The notes under the pieces were generated by a model, which had not been told where the DNA came from, searched no databases, and was given only the letters and a program-made list of their open reading frames with translations. Shown here one piece after another: positions 35,914 to 46,674 of a stretch of 64,000 nt of DNA. Position 1 is the first letter of the stretch, and each line of letters starts with the position of its first letter. This DNA is from an uncultured Anaeromusa sp. Its GTDB lineage: Bacteria > Bacillota > Negativicutes > Anaeromusales > Anaeromusaceae. The translations under genes were made by a program, and so were the position numbers. The stretch covers positions 3,222,001 to 3,286,000 of the forward strand of contig NZ_OY781460.1 in NCBI RefSeq assembly GCF_963676855.1. Reading direction: 5' to 3'.

Positions 35914-38900
35914 TTAATCCGCTTGCGGCTGCACTTCTGCACCGACAACATCCGCCAGGCTGGCCGCGACTTGCTGTTCCTCCCGCCCTGGTCGCTGCCG
36001 CCGGCGCTGCTCGTCACGCAATTGTTTAAACGCAACAGACATCATTAACTTAATCCGGTTCAATTGATTTACTTCACTAGCGCCAGGGTCATAATCAACT
36101 GCCGCTATATTAGCCTTAGCATAGCGGCGTTTCAATTCTTTCATCACGCCTTTGCCTGTAATGTGATTAGGCAGGCAAGCAAACGGCTGCATGCAGATGA
36201 TATTAGGAGCGCCACCCTCAATTAACTCCACCATTTCTGCCGTCAAAAGCCAGCCTTCTCCGGTTTGATTTCCTAACGAGACAATGCCTTTGACTTTCTG
36301 CGCTAATTCATCAATGGACTCAATATGCCGAAAGCGCGAGCTTTGGGCCAATGCCTGAATTACATCTTTGCGGAACCAATTGATGAGCTTAATATAGCCT
36401 TTGCTGACAAGCTGGTCAATACGGCTCCCTGATAAATACTGGTAGCGGTATTCATCATCGTATAGGCAATATAAAATAAAGTCGGTCAAGTCCGGCACAA
36501 CTGCCTCGCCGCCTTCGCGTTCAATAATGCCGACAACGTCATTATTGGCATCCGGGTGAAACTTAACAAGAATTTCGCCCACAAGGCCCACTTTGGGTTT
36601 TTCCTCCTGCCGCAAGGGCAACTTTTCAAAGTCAGCCACTAAGCGCCGGATATTATCGCGAAACTGCCCCCGATCTCCATTCGCCACATTTAGTTTGCAC
36701 CGTTCCACCCAGGTCGCATAGAGCTTTTCCGCCGAACCGGCAACCAGCTCATATGGCCGCGTTCGATACAACACTCGCATCAGCACATCACCGTACAACA
36801 TGGCTAAAATCAGCCGTTTCACCATACCGGCGGATACATTAAACCCAGGATTACTTTCCATGCCTCCAAAATTGGCAGAAATGACCGGTGTATTAGCAAA
36901 GCCAGCTTCCCGCAAAGCCCGCCGCAAAAAGCCAATATAGTTCGTGGCCCTGCAGCCGCCGCCAGTCTGAGAAATCAGCAGCGCCGTCGTCTCTGGATCA
37001 TACCGCCCAGACTGCAACGCTTGAATGAGCTGTCCCACCACCATCACTGCCGGATAGCAAGCATCGTTGTTAACATACCGCAAGCCTTCTTCCACCGCCG
37101 GCTTGTTCGCCGCCTCCAATACCTCCAAATGATAGCCAGACGAAGACATAGCCGCCTGCATAAATTGAAAATGGATTGGAGACATTTGCGGACATAAGAT
37201 CGTGTGGGTCTTTTTCATGGCTTTGGTAAAAGGCGATTTAATAACCAACGGTGTTTTTTCCGCCGCAGAAGCTCCGAGGCGTTCCCGTTCACGCACCGCC
37301 GCCAACAGGGACCGAATACGGATGCGCACTGCGCCCAGATTGCTTCCTTCGTCGATTTTCAGGACCGTATACACCTTCCCGGCCCGTACGAGAATATCCG
37401 AAACTTGATCCGTCGTAATGGCGTCCAAGCCGCACCCGAAGGAGTTCAGCTGCACAAGTTCCAGCTCCGGCTGCTGCGCCACAAGCTGCGCCGCCCGGTA
37501 CAAACGAGAGTGATATACCCACTGATCCACCACTCCTAAAGGTTTCGGCGCTGCCGCCATATGAGAAACTGCATCCTCTGTCAGTACCGCCAAGCCGTTG
37601 GCTAGAATCAAGTCTGGAATGCCATGATGCACTTCTTGATCGATGTGATAGGGATGACCGGCCAGCACAATCCCCGTGCGCCCGGTTTCTGTCAAATACT
37701 GCAACGCCTTTTCGCCCATCTCTCGTACATCGGAGCGAAAACGATCCATTTCCAGATAAGCGCGGCGTACCGCTTTCTTAACTTCACTGTAAGGCAAATG
37801 TAAAAAAGCCAGTTCTTCCTGCAGCCGCTTAGCCAAACGTTTCGGATCATCCAAGGGCAGGAACGGTTGCACTAACCGCACCCCTTCTGTTTCCAGCACA
37901 TCCATATTATTACGTACAACTTCTGGATAGCTTCCCACTACAGGACAGTTATAATGGTTGTCCGCGTCTGCAAATTCCTTGCTTTCCATGGGAATGCAAG
38001 GATAAAAGATAAACGGCACGCCCTTGTGCGCCAAATCCATAATATGCCCGTGTACCAACTTAGCCGGATAGCAAACCGTCTGGGACGGAATGGTCTCCAA
38101 GCCGCGGTTGAAAAGCTCTTTAGACGAAGGCGCTGAAAGCTCAACCCGAAAGCCAAGTTCATTGAAAAAGGTAAACCAAAAAGGATAATTTTCATATAGA
38201 TTCAAAACCCTGGGAATACCCACACGCCCTCGCGGCGCCTCTTCCGCCGCTAACGGGCGGTACGAACCAAAAAGGCGACGATACTTATAGGCATATAAAT
38301 TGGGAAGTTCTGCATTGGTCTTCGCCTGCCCAGCGCCTCTCTCACAGCGGTTGCCGGAAATAAAACGACGTCCATCAGTAAAACGATTGATAGTTAACAA
38401 GCAATTATTACCGCATTGGCCACACCGGTGAATATCCGTTTCCACTGCAAAACGCTGCAACTCCGTCAAAGACAACAATCCGGTCTCCGCCTTGCCGTCC
38501 CATTGCTCCAACGCCAAAAGCGCCGCGCCAAAAGCACCCATCAACCCAGCAATGTCTGGTCGGATCACTTCGCGGCCAATGGACAGTTCGAACGCACGCA
38601 GCACAGCATCGTTAAAGAACGTACCGCCTTGTACTACAATATGTGCACCTAATTCTTCGGGTCTGCTGATTTTTATAACCTTGTACAGCGCATTGCGCAC
38701 AACCGAATAAGCCAAGCCGGCGGAAATATCGCCAACTGCCGCGCCTTCCTTTTGAGCCTGCTTCACTTTGGAATTCATAAACACGGTACAGCGCGACCCT
38801 AAATCAACAGGATGCCCCGATGTCAACGCGGCAGCGGCAAAGGTCTTCACGTCAAGTCCCAGGGACTTGGCAAAGGTCTCTAAAAACGAACCGCATCCAG

Positions 38901-40248
38901 AAGAGCAGGCTTCATTCAGCAAGACTCGGTCAATAATACCCTCTTTCACATGAAGGCATTTCATGTCTTGTCCGCCGATGTCTAAAATGAAAGACACCCC
39001 AGGCAAGAAAAAATTAGCCGCTTTATAATGTGCCACGGTCTCTACTTCACCGATGTCCACGCCCAAGGCCGCTTGAATGAGGGCTTCGCCATAGCCAGTT
39101 ACCGCGCTTTGGCGTATTTTGGCCGCTTTAGGCAGCTCCCGATACAATTTTTGCAAAATGGAAACCACTGTAGCCAGCGGATTTCCTTCATTGCTGCCAT
39201 ACCAAGAGAATAAAAGCTGTCCGCCCTCATCAAGCAAGGCCGCTTTCGTAGTTGTCGAACCTACGTCAATGCCTAAAAAGCAGTCTCCTGAAAAAGAAGC
39301 CAGTTCCCGTCGAGCCACTTTCGAGCGATCATGACGACGAAAAAAATCAGTCTTATCTTCTTCCTCGGCAAACAATGGCGTCAATGAAGCAATTTCCCGC
39401 TCCACCTCTACATTACGCAGGGCCAGCGCTTTTTCTCTAACCTCGGCAAAACGGCATATTTCATTTTCTTTTGATAACAGCGCCGCTCCCAGAGCCACAA
39501 AGTACTGCGAATTTTCCGGGAAAACAACTTCGTCTTCCCTCAACTTCAGCGATTCGGAGAAACGCTGCCGCAACGCCGACAGAAAAAACAATGGCCCTCC
39601 TAAAAAAGCCACTCGTCCACGAATACTGCGACCGCAAGCCAAACCGCCCACTGTCTGATCTACCACTGCTTGCAGAATAGACGCGGCAATATCGGTTTTC
39701 GCCGCTCCTTCGTTAAGCAACGGCTGCACATCAGTTTTCGCAAAAACGCCGCACCGGGCGGCAATCGGATACAACGTACTATGTTGCAAAGCCAATTCAT
39801 TCAGCCCTGCCGCATCAGTCTGCAGCAGCGCCGCCATTTGATCAATGAAAGCGCCTGTACCGCCAGCGCAGGTTTCATTCATGCGCTGATCCACGCCTTG
39901 ATCAAAGAAAGTAATCTTTGCATCCTCACCGCCCAGTTCAATAGCCACATCGGTTTGCGGAATGTAGCGTCCGATGCTTTCCGTACAGGCTACTACTTCC
40001 TGGACAAACGGAATCTGCAGCCATTCCGCCACAGCAATGCCGCCGGAACCGGCGACGGCAATGGTTATTTCCGCCTCGGGAAAATCCGCATAAGCCTCGT
40101 CTACTAATGAAATCACGGTTGTACGCACATCTGAGAGATGGCGTCGGTAGCGGCTATATACAAGACGATCATTTTCATCTGTAATGACAATTTTTACTGT
40201 TGTTGATCCCACATCAAGCCCTGCCTGATACTGCTTACGCAAAACCAT
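35914..40248 (-). CDS. Two-domain acyl-CoA dehydratase activase-related protein
   Basis: A 1444-residue fusion of two BadF/HgdC-type ASKHA ATPase domains and a C-terminal region related to 2-hydroxyacyl-CoA dehydratase subunits. Domain 1 begins [14 protein letters not shown] with cluster-binding [10 protein letters not shown]; domain 2 begins [15 protein letters not shown] (about residue 325) with [16 protein letters not shown] Cys-rich stretch ([16 protein letters not shown]) and a DUF2229-like segment ([20 protein letters not shown]) follow. Known activators use ATP to inject an electron into radical dehydratases. The large fused form is common in anaerobic Firmicutes but its substrate is not established. 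I favour the ATG at 40248 (GGAGG eight bases upstream) over 40266. Confidence 0.9.
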   Translation of the reverse strand: MVLRKQYQAGLDVGSTTVKIVITDENDRLVYSRYRRHLSDVRTTVISLVDEAYADFPEAEITIAVAGSGGIAVAEWLQIPFVQEVVACTESIGRYIPQTDVAIELGGEDAKITFFDQGVDQRMNETCAGGTGAFIDQMAALLQTDAAGLNELALQHSTLYPIAARCGVFAKTDVQPLLNEGAAKTDIAASILQAVVDQTVGGLACGRSIRGRVAFLGGPLFFLSALRQRFSESLKLREDEVVFPENSQYFVALGAALLSKENEICRFAEVREKALALRNVEVEREIASLTPLFAEEEDKTDFFRRHDRSKVARRELASFSGDCFLGIDVGSTTTKAALLDEGGQLLFSWYGSNEGNPLATVVSILQKLYRELPKAAKIRQSAVTGYGEALIQAALGVDIGEVETVAHYKAANFFLPGVSFILDIGGQDMKCLHVKEGIIDRVLLNEACSSGCGSFLETFAKSLGLDVKTFAAAALTSGHPVDLGSRCTVFMNSKVKQAQKEGAAVGDISAGLAYSVVRNALYKVIKISRPEELGAHIVVQGGTFFNDAVLRAFELSIGREVIRPDIAGLMGAFGAALLALEQWDGKAETGLLSLTELQRFAVETDIHRCGQCGNNCLLTINRFTDGRRFISGNRCERGAGQAKTNAELPNLYAYKYRRLFGSYRPLAAEEAPRGRVGIPRVLNLYENYPFWFTFFNELGFRVELSAPSSKELFNRGLETIPSQTVCYPAKLVHGHIMDLAHKGVPFIFYPCIPMESKEFADADNHYNCPVVGSYPEVVRNNMDVLETEGVRLVQPFLPLDDPKRLAKRLQEELAFLHLPYSEVKKAVRRAYLEMDRFRSDVREMGEKALQYLTETGRTGIVLAGHPYHIDQEVHHGIPDLILANGLAVLTEDAVSHMAAAPKPLGVVDQWVYHSRLYRAAQLVAQQPELELVQLNSFGCGLDAITTDQVSDILVRAGKVYTVLKIDEGSNLGAVRIRIRSLLAAVRERERLGASAAEKTPLVIKSPFTKAMKKTHTILCPQMSPIHFQFMQAAMSSSGYHLEVLEAANKPAVEEGLRYVNNDACYPAVMVVGQLIQALQSGRYDPETTALLISQTGGGCRATNYIGFLRRALREAGFANTPVISANFGGMESNPGFNVSAGMVKRLILAMLYGDVLMRVLYRTRPYELVAGSAEKLYATWVERCKLNVANGDRGQFRDNIRRLVADFEKLPLRQEEKPKVGLVGEILVKFHPDANNDVVGIIEREGGEAVVPDLTDFILYCLYDDEYRYQYLSGSRIDQLVSKGYIKLINWFRKDVIQALAQSSRFRHIESIDELAQKVKGIVSLGNQTGEGWLLTAEMVELIEGGAPNIICMQPFACLPNHITGKGVMKELKRRYAKANIAAVDYDPGASEVNQLNRIKLMMSVAFKQLRDEQRRRQRPGREEQQVAASLADVVGAEVQPQAD

Positions 40249-40523
40249 TCCTCCACCTCCACGCATTTCTCCAGTTTCCCCTCAGACCAGCACGATTCGT
40301 CTGAAAATCCGTAGACTAAGATTCCGCAAAAACAGTCAAATTCCTGCTTATATGTGCAAAAACAAGCAAAAAAAGAGTTCTCTTCGCTTAGTTTCTCCGT
40401 TTGAGCATCCTATAGTTACTACGAACTTCTGCAAGCAAACAGATTGGTCATAAAATGTAAGCAAGAGTTATTAATGCATTATGGATATATTCTTCCACAC
40501 GGGTCCATAAATCCTGCTAAAAC
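40249..40523. other. Intergenic region upstream of the activase
   Basis: About 275 bases without a coding frame that I can support. It should contain the activase promoter on the minus strand, but I find only weak matches (TTGCTT with a poor -10 near 40400-40440). No riboswitch or repeat was recognised. Confidence 0.4.
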
Positions 40524-40554
40524 AGAAAAAAAGCGTGCCTTAAGGCACGCTTTT
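40524..40554 (-). terminator. Terminator of glnS
   Basis: AAAAGCGTGCC-TTAA-GGCACGCTTTT (40529-40554), followed on the minus strand by a T-rich tract; it starts 12 bases after the glnS stop. T-runs on both sides make it potentially bidirectional. Confidence 0.9.
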
Positions 40555-40566
40555 CTACTATTTATG

Positions 40567-42252
40567 TCATCCTTGATTCTTTTGCACCTTGGCCCAGGAA
40601 TCACGCAATCCAACAATGCGGTTGAATACAAGAGCGTCCGCTTTGGACTCTTCTATATCCACGCAAAAATATCCGGTACGCAAAAATTGATAATGGCTTC
40701 CCGGCGCCGCTGCCGCCAGCGACGGTTCTACCATGGCTTCCACCGTTTCCAAAGAAGCCGGGTTCATGCGATTTGCAAAATCAGTGCTGTCTACGCCCTC
40801 TTCTTCGGGCAACAACAAATAATCATACAAGCGCACCTGCGCCTTTTTCGCATGCGCCGCCGAAACCCAATGCAGTACGCCTTTGACTTTTTTCGCGCTG
40901 TTGGGGCCGCCACTTTTGGTATCCGCATCATAGGTGCACCGCACCTCTACTACCTTGCCGTTTTCGTCCTTCACTACTTCTTCGCAACAAATAATGTAGG
41001 CGTGTTTGAGGCGTACTTCTTTGCCGGGAGTCAGACGGAAAAACTTTTTCGGCGGCTCTTCCATAAAATCATCGTGTTCAATATACAGCTCCCGGCCAAA
41101 CGGGATCTGCCGCTCACCCATCTCCGGATTCTCCGGATTATTTTCTGCGCTCAGCCATTCTTCTTGGCCCTCTGGGTAATTAGTAATAACTACTTTTAGC
41201 GGCCTCAGCACCGCCATGGCCCGTGCCGCCTTGGCATTAAGATCTTCTCGTACGCAATGCTCCAGCATAGCCACATCGACTTGGCTATTGCTTTTTGCCA
41301 CGCCAATACGCTCGCAAAAATCGCGAATAGCCGCTGCTGTATAGCCTCTGCGCCGCAAACCAGAAATGGTCGGCATACGCGGGTCATCCCAACCGCTAAC
41401 ACGGCCTTCCTCTACCAAACGCCGCAAATAGCGCTTGCTCATGATCGTTCGTGTAAGATTGAGCCGGGCAAATTCAATTTGCTGTGGCCGTGGGTCAAAG
41501 CCCAGCGCCGTCAGCGTCCAGTCATAAAGAGGCCGATGATCCTCAAATTCCAAGGTGCAGATGGAGTGCGTAATGCCCTCTAACGCGTCCGAAACCGGAT
41601 GGGCGTAATCATACATGGGATAGATGCACCAGGCGTCGCCTGTGCGATGATGGTGCGCCCGCATGATCCGGTATAGCACAGGATCACGCATATTCAGGTT
41701 TGGCGAAGCCATGTCGATTTTCGCACGCAGCGTCCGACTGCCGTCAGCAAATTCTCCGGCCCGCATGCGAGCAAACAAATCCAGGTTTTCTTCGGCGCTC
41801 CGGCCACGGCAAGGGCTTTCCTTGCCCGGTTCGGTCAATGTGCCGCGGTGTTCTCTCATTTGCTCCGCCGTCAAATCGCAAACAAAAGCCTTTCCTTCGC
41901 GAATTAATTGACAGGCGCACTCATAGAGCTTCTCAAAATAATTGGAAGCATAAAAGCGGCGCTCCTGCCAGTCAAAACCCAACCAATGTACATCTTCTTG
42001 AATCGAGTCAACATATTCGGTTTCTTCTTTGCTGGGATTGGTATCGTCAAAACGCAAGTTGCATTGCCCGCCATACTCCAAGGCCAACCCGAAATTCAGG
42101 CAGATGGACTTAGCATGACCGATATGTAAATAGCCGTTTGGCTCGGGCGGAAAGCGAGTATGCACCTTCTGACCGTACTTATTGGTTTTATTATCTTCAT
42201 TAATAATAGCTTGAATGAAATGCGTAGAGACAAAAGATTCATCTGTGCTCAT
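40567..42252 (-). CDS. glnS: Glutaminyl-tRNA synthetase
   Basis: GlnRS charges tRNA-Gln directly. The 561-residue class I enzyme has the HIGH motif in [17 protein letters not shown], the GlnRS-specific [19 protein letters not shown], the KMSKS-equivalent [10 protein letters not shown] and a C-terminal beta-barrel anticodon-binding region. It is GlnRS rather than GluRS on these motifs. Many Firmicutes instead use GatCAB, so its presence is a lineage marker. The start at 42252 has GGAG upstream; an extension to 42297 has no such site. Confidence 0.95.
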   Translation of the reverse strand: MSTDESFVSTHFIQAIINEDNKTNKYGQKVHTRFPPEPNGYLHIGHAKSICLNFGLALEYGGQCNLRFDDTNPSKEETEYVDSIQEDVHWLGFDWQERRFYASNYFEKLYECACQLIREGKAFVCDLTAEQMREHRGTLTEPGKESPCRGRSAEENLDLFARMRAGEFADGSRTLRAKIDMASPNLNMRDPVLYRIMRAHHHRTGDAWCIYPMYDYAHPVSDALEGITHSICTLEFEDHRPLYDWTLTALGFDPRPQQIEFARLNLTRTIMSKRYLRRLVEEGRVSGWDDPRMPTISGLRRRGYTAAAIRDFCERIGVAKSNSQVDVAMLEHCVREDLNAKAARAMAVLRPLKVVITNYPEGQEEWLSAENNPENPEMGERQIPFGRELYIEHDDFMEEPPKKFFRLTPGKEVRLKHAYIICCEEVVKDENGKVVEVRCTYDADTKSGGPNSAKKVKGVLHWVSAAHAKKAQVRLYDYLLLPEEEGVDSTDFANRMNPASLETVEAMVEPSLAAAAPGSHYQFLRTGYFCVDIEESKADALVFNRIVGLRDSWAKVQKNQG

Positions 42253-42345
42253 TATGCCGACTCCTTTATTTTGTATTCTATTATAGTATTTTAGCATAGC
42301 TTTTTAGGCCAGGGCCAGAAGTTTATCCATAAATTACTGCATTCA

Positions 42346-42380
42346 CAAAAAAGAAGCCTCGGTCGCCACCGAGGCTTCTT
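42346..42380 (-). terminator. Terminator of aspA
   Basis: AAGAAGCCTCGGT-CGCC-ACCGAGGCTTCTT (42351-42380 region), followed by TTTTTTG on the minus strand, 27 bases after the aspA stop. Confidence 0.92.
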
Positions 42381-42406
42381 TGCAAATCTTCATAATTAAA
42401 GACGTC

Positions 42407-43813
42407 TTACTTCACCAACAATTTTTTTCCCGCAATGCCCGGCACGGTCATTTCTTCCGGCGACAAGATAATATCCATAGCTTCTTTGGTCAAAAGCTTT
42501 TTCTCTAGAATCAAATCGCGGATAGGCCGACCAGTAGCGTAGGCTTCTTTGGCCAACATAGAAGAGTTTTCATAACCAACATGCGGCAGCAGCGCCGTAA
42601 CAATCCCTACGCTGTTATCCAGCCATTTTTGACATTGCTTTTCATCAGCTTCCACATTTTCCAAGCACAGTGTACGGAAGGTATTCACCACATTGGTTAA
42701 CATCGTCATCGAATTGAAAATGTTGTATGCCATGACCGGCTCCATAACATTGAGCTCAAACTGGCCATTCTCCACTCCCAAAGTCACCGCCAAATCATTG
42801 CCGATAACCTGGTAGCAGGTCTGGTTGAGCACTTCCGGAATAACCGGATTTACTTTGCCAGGCATAATGGACGAACCAGGCTGACGCGGTGGCAGTTTCA
42901 ACTCACCCAGACCACAGCGAGGACCAGACGCCATCAAACGGAAATCATTGGCCATCTTGATCAGCGGTAACGCCGTAATCTTCATCGCACCGGAAATATC
43001 CGCAAAGCCATCGGTATTTTGGGTAGCATCCATCAAATTGCCAGCCGTAACGAACGGTTCGCCGGTAATTTCCGCCAATTGCTTCGCTACTTCTACAATA
43101 TACTCCGGTTCGGCATTTAAGCCAGTACCGACTGCAGTAGCGCCCATATTGACGGCATGCAGCTGATCCAGTGCGGTTTCAATGCGCTTAGCCCCGCGGC
43201 GGACTGCCGACGCATGAGAAGCAAATTCCTGTCCCAGCGTAACCGGCACTGCATCTTGCAAGTGAGTCCGTCCCATTTTCATAACCCGCTTGAATTTCTC
43301 GGCCTTAACTTCCAGCGCCTCCGCCAATTCGCGCAACGCCTTCACTAGCAAGCGGCCTTTTTGAATAGCGCAAACTTTAATAGCTGTTGGAAATGCGTCA
43401 TTCGTAGACTGCGCCATATTGGCATGGTTATTCGGCGATATCCGATCATAATTTCCTTTTTTATCGCCTAGCATCTCCAGCGCCCGATTGCAAAGCACTT
43501 CATTGGTATTCATGTTGATTGAGGTGCCGGCGCCGCCCTGAATGGGATCCACCGGAAATTGATCATGCAGTTTTCCCGCAATAATTTCATCTGCTGCTGC
43601 AACAAGAGCATTGCCGATCGTTTGATCCAAACGGCCGGTCGCCATATTAGCCTTCGCTGCCGCTTTTTTCACCATCGCTAAGGCAATAATGAAATCGCTA
43701 TCCAACTTATGGCCGGTAATGCGGAAATTCTCCATCGCCCGCATAGTTTGCACCCCGTAGTACACCTCATCCGCTACTTGCAATTCTCCGAGAAAATCAT
43801 GTTCCAAACGCAT
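42407..43813 (-). CDS. aspA: Aspartate ammonia-lyase
   Basis: AspA converts aspartate to fumarate and ammonia. The 468-residue protein belongs to the aspartase/fumarase superfamily. It carries the catalytic-serine SS loop GSSIMPGKVNPVIPE, the substrate-binding GGAGTSINMNTNEV and TGRTHLQDA-like GRTHLQDAVPVTLG. Length and the N-terminal LEHDFLGELQVADEVYYGVQT favour aspartase over class II fumarase, which shares these motifs. GGGGG precedes the ATG at 43813. With the asparaginase and the DASS transporter it supports fermentation of asparagine/aspartate. Confidence 0.92.
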   Translation of the reverse strand: MRLEHDFLGELQVADEVYYGVQTMRAMENFRITGHKLDSDFIIALAMVKKAAAKANMATGRLDQTIGNALVAAADEIIAGKLHDQFPVDPIQGGAGTSINMNTNEVLCNRALEMLGDKKGNYDRISPNNHANMAQSTNDAFPTAIKVCAIQKGRLLVKALRELAEALEVKAEKFKRVMKMGRTHLQDAVPVTLGQEFASHASAVRRGAKRIETALDQLHAVNMGATAVGTGLNAEPEYIVEVAKQLAEITGEPFVTAGNLMDATQNTDGFADISGAMKITALPLIKMANDFRLMASGPRCGLGELKLPPRQPGSSIMPGKVNPVIPEVLNQTCYQVIGNDLAVTLGVENGQFELNVMEPVMAYNIFNSMTMLTNVVNTFRTLCLENVEADEKQCQKWLDNSVGIVTALLPHVGYENSSMLAKEAYATGRPIRDLILEKKLLTKEAMDIILSPEEMTVPGIAGKKLLVK

Positions 43814-43888
43814 ACCATTTCCCCCTTTTCATTTCTCCCACAGTTGCTTTTCAAAAGCGTCATGTTCTGTACAACTTATTGTATATTT

Positions 43889-43896
43889 TGTATACA
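43889..43896. promoter_or_regulatory. TGTATACA palindrome upstream of aspA
   Basis: TGTATACA followed by TGTA lies 76 bases before the aspA start, in an AT-rich promoter region. The same palindrome occurs upstream of the DASS transporter gene at 45575-45582. The core resembles operators of GntR-family (FCD) regulators; the regulator is unknown. Confidence 0.4.
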
Positions 43897-44050
43897 TGTA
43901 TGCTCATTTGAAAAGGCAGATTTTTCTGCCCTCTTTCTTGAGTTCATTATACCTCTCCAAATTCTTCTTGGCAAGGCAAAAGTTACACTTATTTTCAAAT
44001 TTAACCCTTTTATTTCCACCAAATTCTATGCATATGTTATTTTTTTGATT

Positions 44051-45454
44051 TTACCAAATTCCCAGCAATTTCATCCAAGGCATACCGATGCCCAGCCATA
44101 TCAGAATGTGTACGGTTGCCAGAACAAAACCAAGCCGCCAAAATTCGCCCATGGTAATATAACCAGCGCCAAAAAAGATCGGCGTTACACCACAAGCAAA
44201 GTGAGTAAGCATGGAGCAAGTATTAGCAAAAACGCCTAATAAAATAGTTGTCAACATTACAGGCGCTCCTGCCGCCACCGCTACGGTCGCAAACGCACCA
44301 AACAACGCCATAACATGAGCCGTATTGCTGGCAAAACCATAGTGCACATAGTTATAGACAATAAATAGCACAATTAGCATCGTTAACCAGTCAATGCCGA
44401 CCAACTGCGCTCCTACGGCGGAAGCAAACCAACTCATCAAACCAAACTTGGCCAAATAAGCGGCCATATTTACCAACACGCCCATCCAGATGAGCACGTC
44501 CCAAGCGCCTTTTTCATCCAACACATCTTCCCAGTCAAGCACCTTTGTCAGCAGCATAGCTGACAAACCGGCAATCGCAATAAAAGCGGAATCAAAGTTA
44601 GTAATTGAGGTGGTAGCCCAAAGCGCTAAAGCAGCGCCAAAAATCACTGTGAGAATTTTTTCGGCCGAGCTCATGGGGCCCATACGTTGCAGTTCATCCC
44701 TTGCCAGCGTCTTGGCTTCCGGCGTTTCTTTAACTTCCGGCGGGTATAGCTTATAAATCAAGTAAGGAAATAAAATCGTACAGATCGCGCCAGGAAGAGA
44801 GGTAGCCAAAAACCAGTCCATCCAAGTAATAGTTTTGCCAAACAAGTCTTGGGTCAATTTTACGGCCACTACATTATTAGAAGCCGCCGTCATAAAGATC
44901 GACGCGCTGATAATTACCGCGCTATAAGCGCTGAGCATCAGATATGCCCCTACCTTACGCCTTGACGGCCCCGGTTCTGAACCAAAAGCAGTGCACAAGC
45001 TGCGCGTAATAGGATAAATAATGCCCCCGCCTCGCGCCGTATTAGAAGGAGTAAAAGGTGCCACAATCAAGTCAGTAAAGGAAAGCGTATAGGCCAGTTT
45101 TAAAGTACTGCTGCCAAAACGCTCCATCAAAACGAAAGCAATCCGTCGTCCCAAGCCTGTTTTAATAAAGCCTTTGGAAAACATAAACGCCGCTACAATC
45201 AGCCAGATAACCGTAGCGGAAAACCCTTCCAGCGCTTGCCCCGGTTTCAACACCCCTGTAAATACAACGGTAGCCAAGCCAATAACAGCTGCAGAGCCAA
45301 TAGCGACCGGCTGCAAGATAAATGCGGCAATCGTGGCGATAAAAACGGCCAACAAATGCCACGCTTCCACCTTGACCCCTTCCGGCATCGGTGCAAACCA
45401 AATTCCCAGACCGATTAACACACACAACACACCGCGAATCAACTTACCATTCAC
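44051..45454 (-). CDS. DASS-family divalent anion:sodium symporter or dicarboxylate exchanger
   Basis: The 467-residue membrane protein has about 12 hydrophobic segments and the two DASS signature Ser-Asn-Thr regions: PFTPSNTARGGGIIYP and, in the C-terminal repeat, HYGFASNTAHVMALFGAF. Relatives (CitT, TtdT, SdcS) move succinate, fumarate, malate, tartrate or citrate. Since aspA is the next gene on the same strand and makes fumarate, a fumarate/succinate or aspartate-linked dicarboxylate role is a reasonable inference. It starts with GTG at 45454 behind AGGGGGA. The 237-base gap to aspA makes separate promoters likely. Confidence 0.88.
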   Translation of the reverse strand: MNGKLIRGVLCVLIGLGIWFAPMPEGVKVEAWHLLAVFIATIAAFILQPVAIGSAAVIGLATVVFTGVLKPGQALEGFSATVIWLIVAAFMFSKGFIKTGLGRRIAFVLMERFGSSTLKLAYTLSFTDLIVAPFTPSNTARGGGIIYPITRSLCTAFGSEPGPSRRKVGAYLMLSAYSAVIISASIFMTAASNNVVAVKLTQDLFGKTITWMDWFLATSLPGAICTILFPYLIYKLYPPEVKETPEAKTLARDELQRMGPMSSAEKILTVIFGAALALWATTSITNFDSAFIAIAGLSAMLLTKVLDWEDVLDEKGAWDVLIWMGVLVNMAAYLAKFGLMSWFASAVGAQLVGIDWLTMLIVLFIVYNYVHYGFASNTAHVMALFGAFATVAVAAGAPVMLTTILLGVFANTCSMLTHFACGVTPIFFGAGYITMGEFWRLGFVLATVHILIWLGIGMPWMKLLGIW

Positions 45455-45793
45455 GTTTCACATCCCCCTGTCTTCTTTCCAACGTTCCACACGTAGCAGA
45501 ATGTTTACTTACGATTGACGACTCATCCCACCTCCTTACGCTACTTTCTATTTTTGATTCTGAATTACGTATTATGTATACATTGTACTGCTAAAAAATT
45601 CAGACACTTCCGTGTCGTTTTTTATTATACGAGATTCTTCCTTGCGAGAAAAGTCGCATATTTCTTCATTTTCATGCATTTTTTATCTTTTTTACTTATA
45701 AACCACTGCTTTTCTGCATTTTATTTGATTTTATTTTTTATTTTCCCCCGTGCTATACTAAAATAAACGATTTTTATTTTAGGAGGGATATGC
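45455..45793. promoter_or_regulatory. Divergent promoter region
   Basis: This 339-base spacer separates the DASS gene (minus) from a secreted hypothetical gene (plus). It contains TGTATACA at 45575-45582, a small hairpin GACAC-TTCC-GTGTC (45603-45616) with T-rich flanks, and a plus-strand -10 TATACT at 45754-45759 for the hypothetical gene. On the minus strand a tiny five-codon frame (MSRQS) follows a good AAGGAGG about 75 bases upstream of the DASS start; it may be chance. Confidence 0.5.
45575..45582. promoter_or_regulatory. TGTATACA palindrome upstream of the DASS gene
   Basis: ATGTATACAT, a ten-base palindrome followed by TGTA, 121 bases before the transporter start. Shared core with the site upstream of aspA (43889). 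Confidence 0.4.
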
Positions 45794-46348
45794 ATGTATC
45801 GTTGGTTTGCTTTGCTGCTTTGCTTTTTGTGTCTCTGGATAAATCCGCCCCTGGTCAGCGCCTTCCCCATCGAACGCATTGCCCTTGTTCCAATTTTCGG
45901 CGACGTCCCCCCTCAAGTTGCAGCCGCGCTTACGCAAAAAATGGAACGCGCCTACCGTCTCCCGATTTACGAACGCGTAACTACGCCTCTCCCTGCTAGT
46001 TGGGATTTAGCCGCTTTGGAAGAACTGCGTCGCAACAACCAGGCCTCCTTGCTGCTGGCCATCCGCCTTGATACAGTCCAGGAGTTCACGTACAGTCACG
46101 GAATTTATGATGATGATACGTTAGTCTCCATTCGCTTACAAGGTACCTTGTTTTGTCTCTCCGACAATCCCCTTTTTGCCAAACAGACCCGCAAGTTGAA
46201 TATCGGGGAAGTGCAGCACCTTAGTGTAAACAGCGGCGTTGAATACCGCCTCTTTTCAGAAGTAGACGACTGGCTGCTGCGCATTAAAGAAGAACAATTA
46301 CGTCTGCGCGCGGCTCAGCCCCTTGCCGTTCCGACGGAAAGCTACTAA
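45794..46348 (+). CDS. Secreted hypothetical protein
   Basis: The 184-residue product has a clear Sec signal (MYRWFALLLCFLCLWINPPLVSAFP, cleavage likely after VSA). I recognise no family in the mature part; it predicts as alternating helices and strands with RIALVPIFGDVPPQVAAAL, a central SLLLAIRLDTVQEF strand and a helical C terminus. The pattern (a 'get-pathway-name' ALVP start, then ranking of arguments) is faintly like lipoprotein-assembly CsgG/YajG-type periplasmic proteins but I do not assign it. AGGAGG precedes the ATG; it has its own promoter and terminator. Confidence 0.7.
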   Translation: MYRWFALLLCFLCLWINPPLVSAFPIERIALVPIFGDVPPQVAAALTQKMERAYRLPIYERVTTPLPASWDLAALEELRRNNQASLLLAIRLDTVQEFTYSHGIYDDDTLVSIRLQGTLFCLSDNPLFAKQTRKLNIGEVQHLSVNSGVEYRLFSEVDDWLLRIKEEQLRLRAAQPLAVPTESY

Positions 46349-46391
46349 TATACTTCTTTTTTTGCAGCCCTTGGCAAAGCCCCCAAAAAAC

Positions 46392-46429
46392 AAAAAGAAC
46401 CCGCATGCTACGCGCTGCGGGTTCTTTTT
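46392..46429 (+). terminator. Terminator of the secreted hypothetical gene
   Basis: A 14-bp stem AAAAAGAACCCGCA / TGCGGGTTCTTTTT (46392-46405 with 46416-46429) 43 bases after the stop. Confidence 0.88.
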
Positions 46430-46674
46430 ATATCTAGAAAACCGAGCCTTCTTTTAAGCGTTTCTTCGCTTTACGTCCTAACAAGCTGTATTTTTTTGCT
46501 TTTGTACGTATTTTTTCAAAAATTTATGCTCATGCGTTATTATCGCATTTTTATACGCTAATTTACGAAAATACTACTTTTGTTCTTTTATGAAATTTAT
46601 AATAGAATGTTGATGCTATCCAGCTTTCTATTGAGAAAGCACATTGGAAATGTTAATGAAGAAGGTGTTTTCTC
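46430..46674 (+). promoter_or_regulatory. Promoter/leader region of the hydrogenase operon
   Basis: AT-rich 245-base stretch. A -10-like TATAAT occurs near 46600-46605 with no good -35 box, and a hairpin GCTTTCT-ATTG-AGAAAGC (46623-46640) lies in the presumed leader about 35 bases before the first start codon. I see no sigma-54 (TGGCAC-N5-TTGC) promoter. Confidence 0.45.

Noticed and set aside
42407..43813. Fumarase C instead of aspartase
   Set aside because: Motifs are shared, but the N-terminal region and context (asparaginase, ammonium transport) fit aspartase better; some doubt is kept in the confidence.
45603..45616. Hairpin GACAC-TTCC-GTGTC as a true terminator
   Set aside because: Only five base pairs between divergent genes, with no transcript expected to end there.
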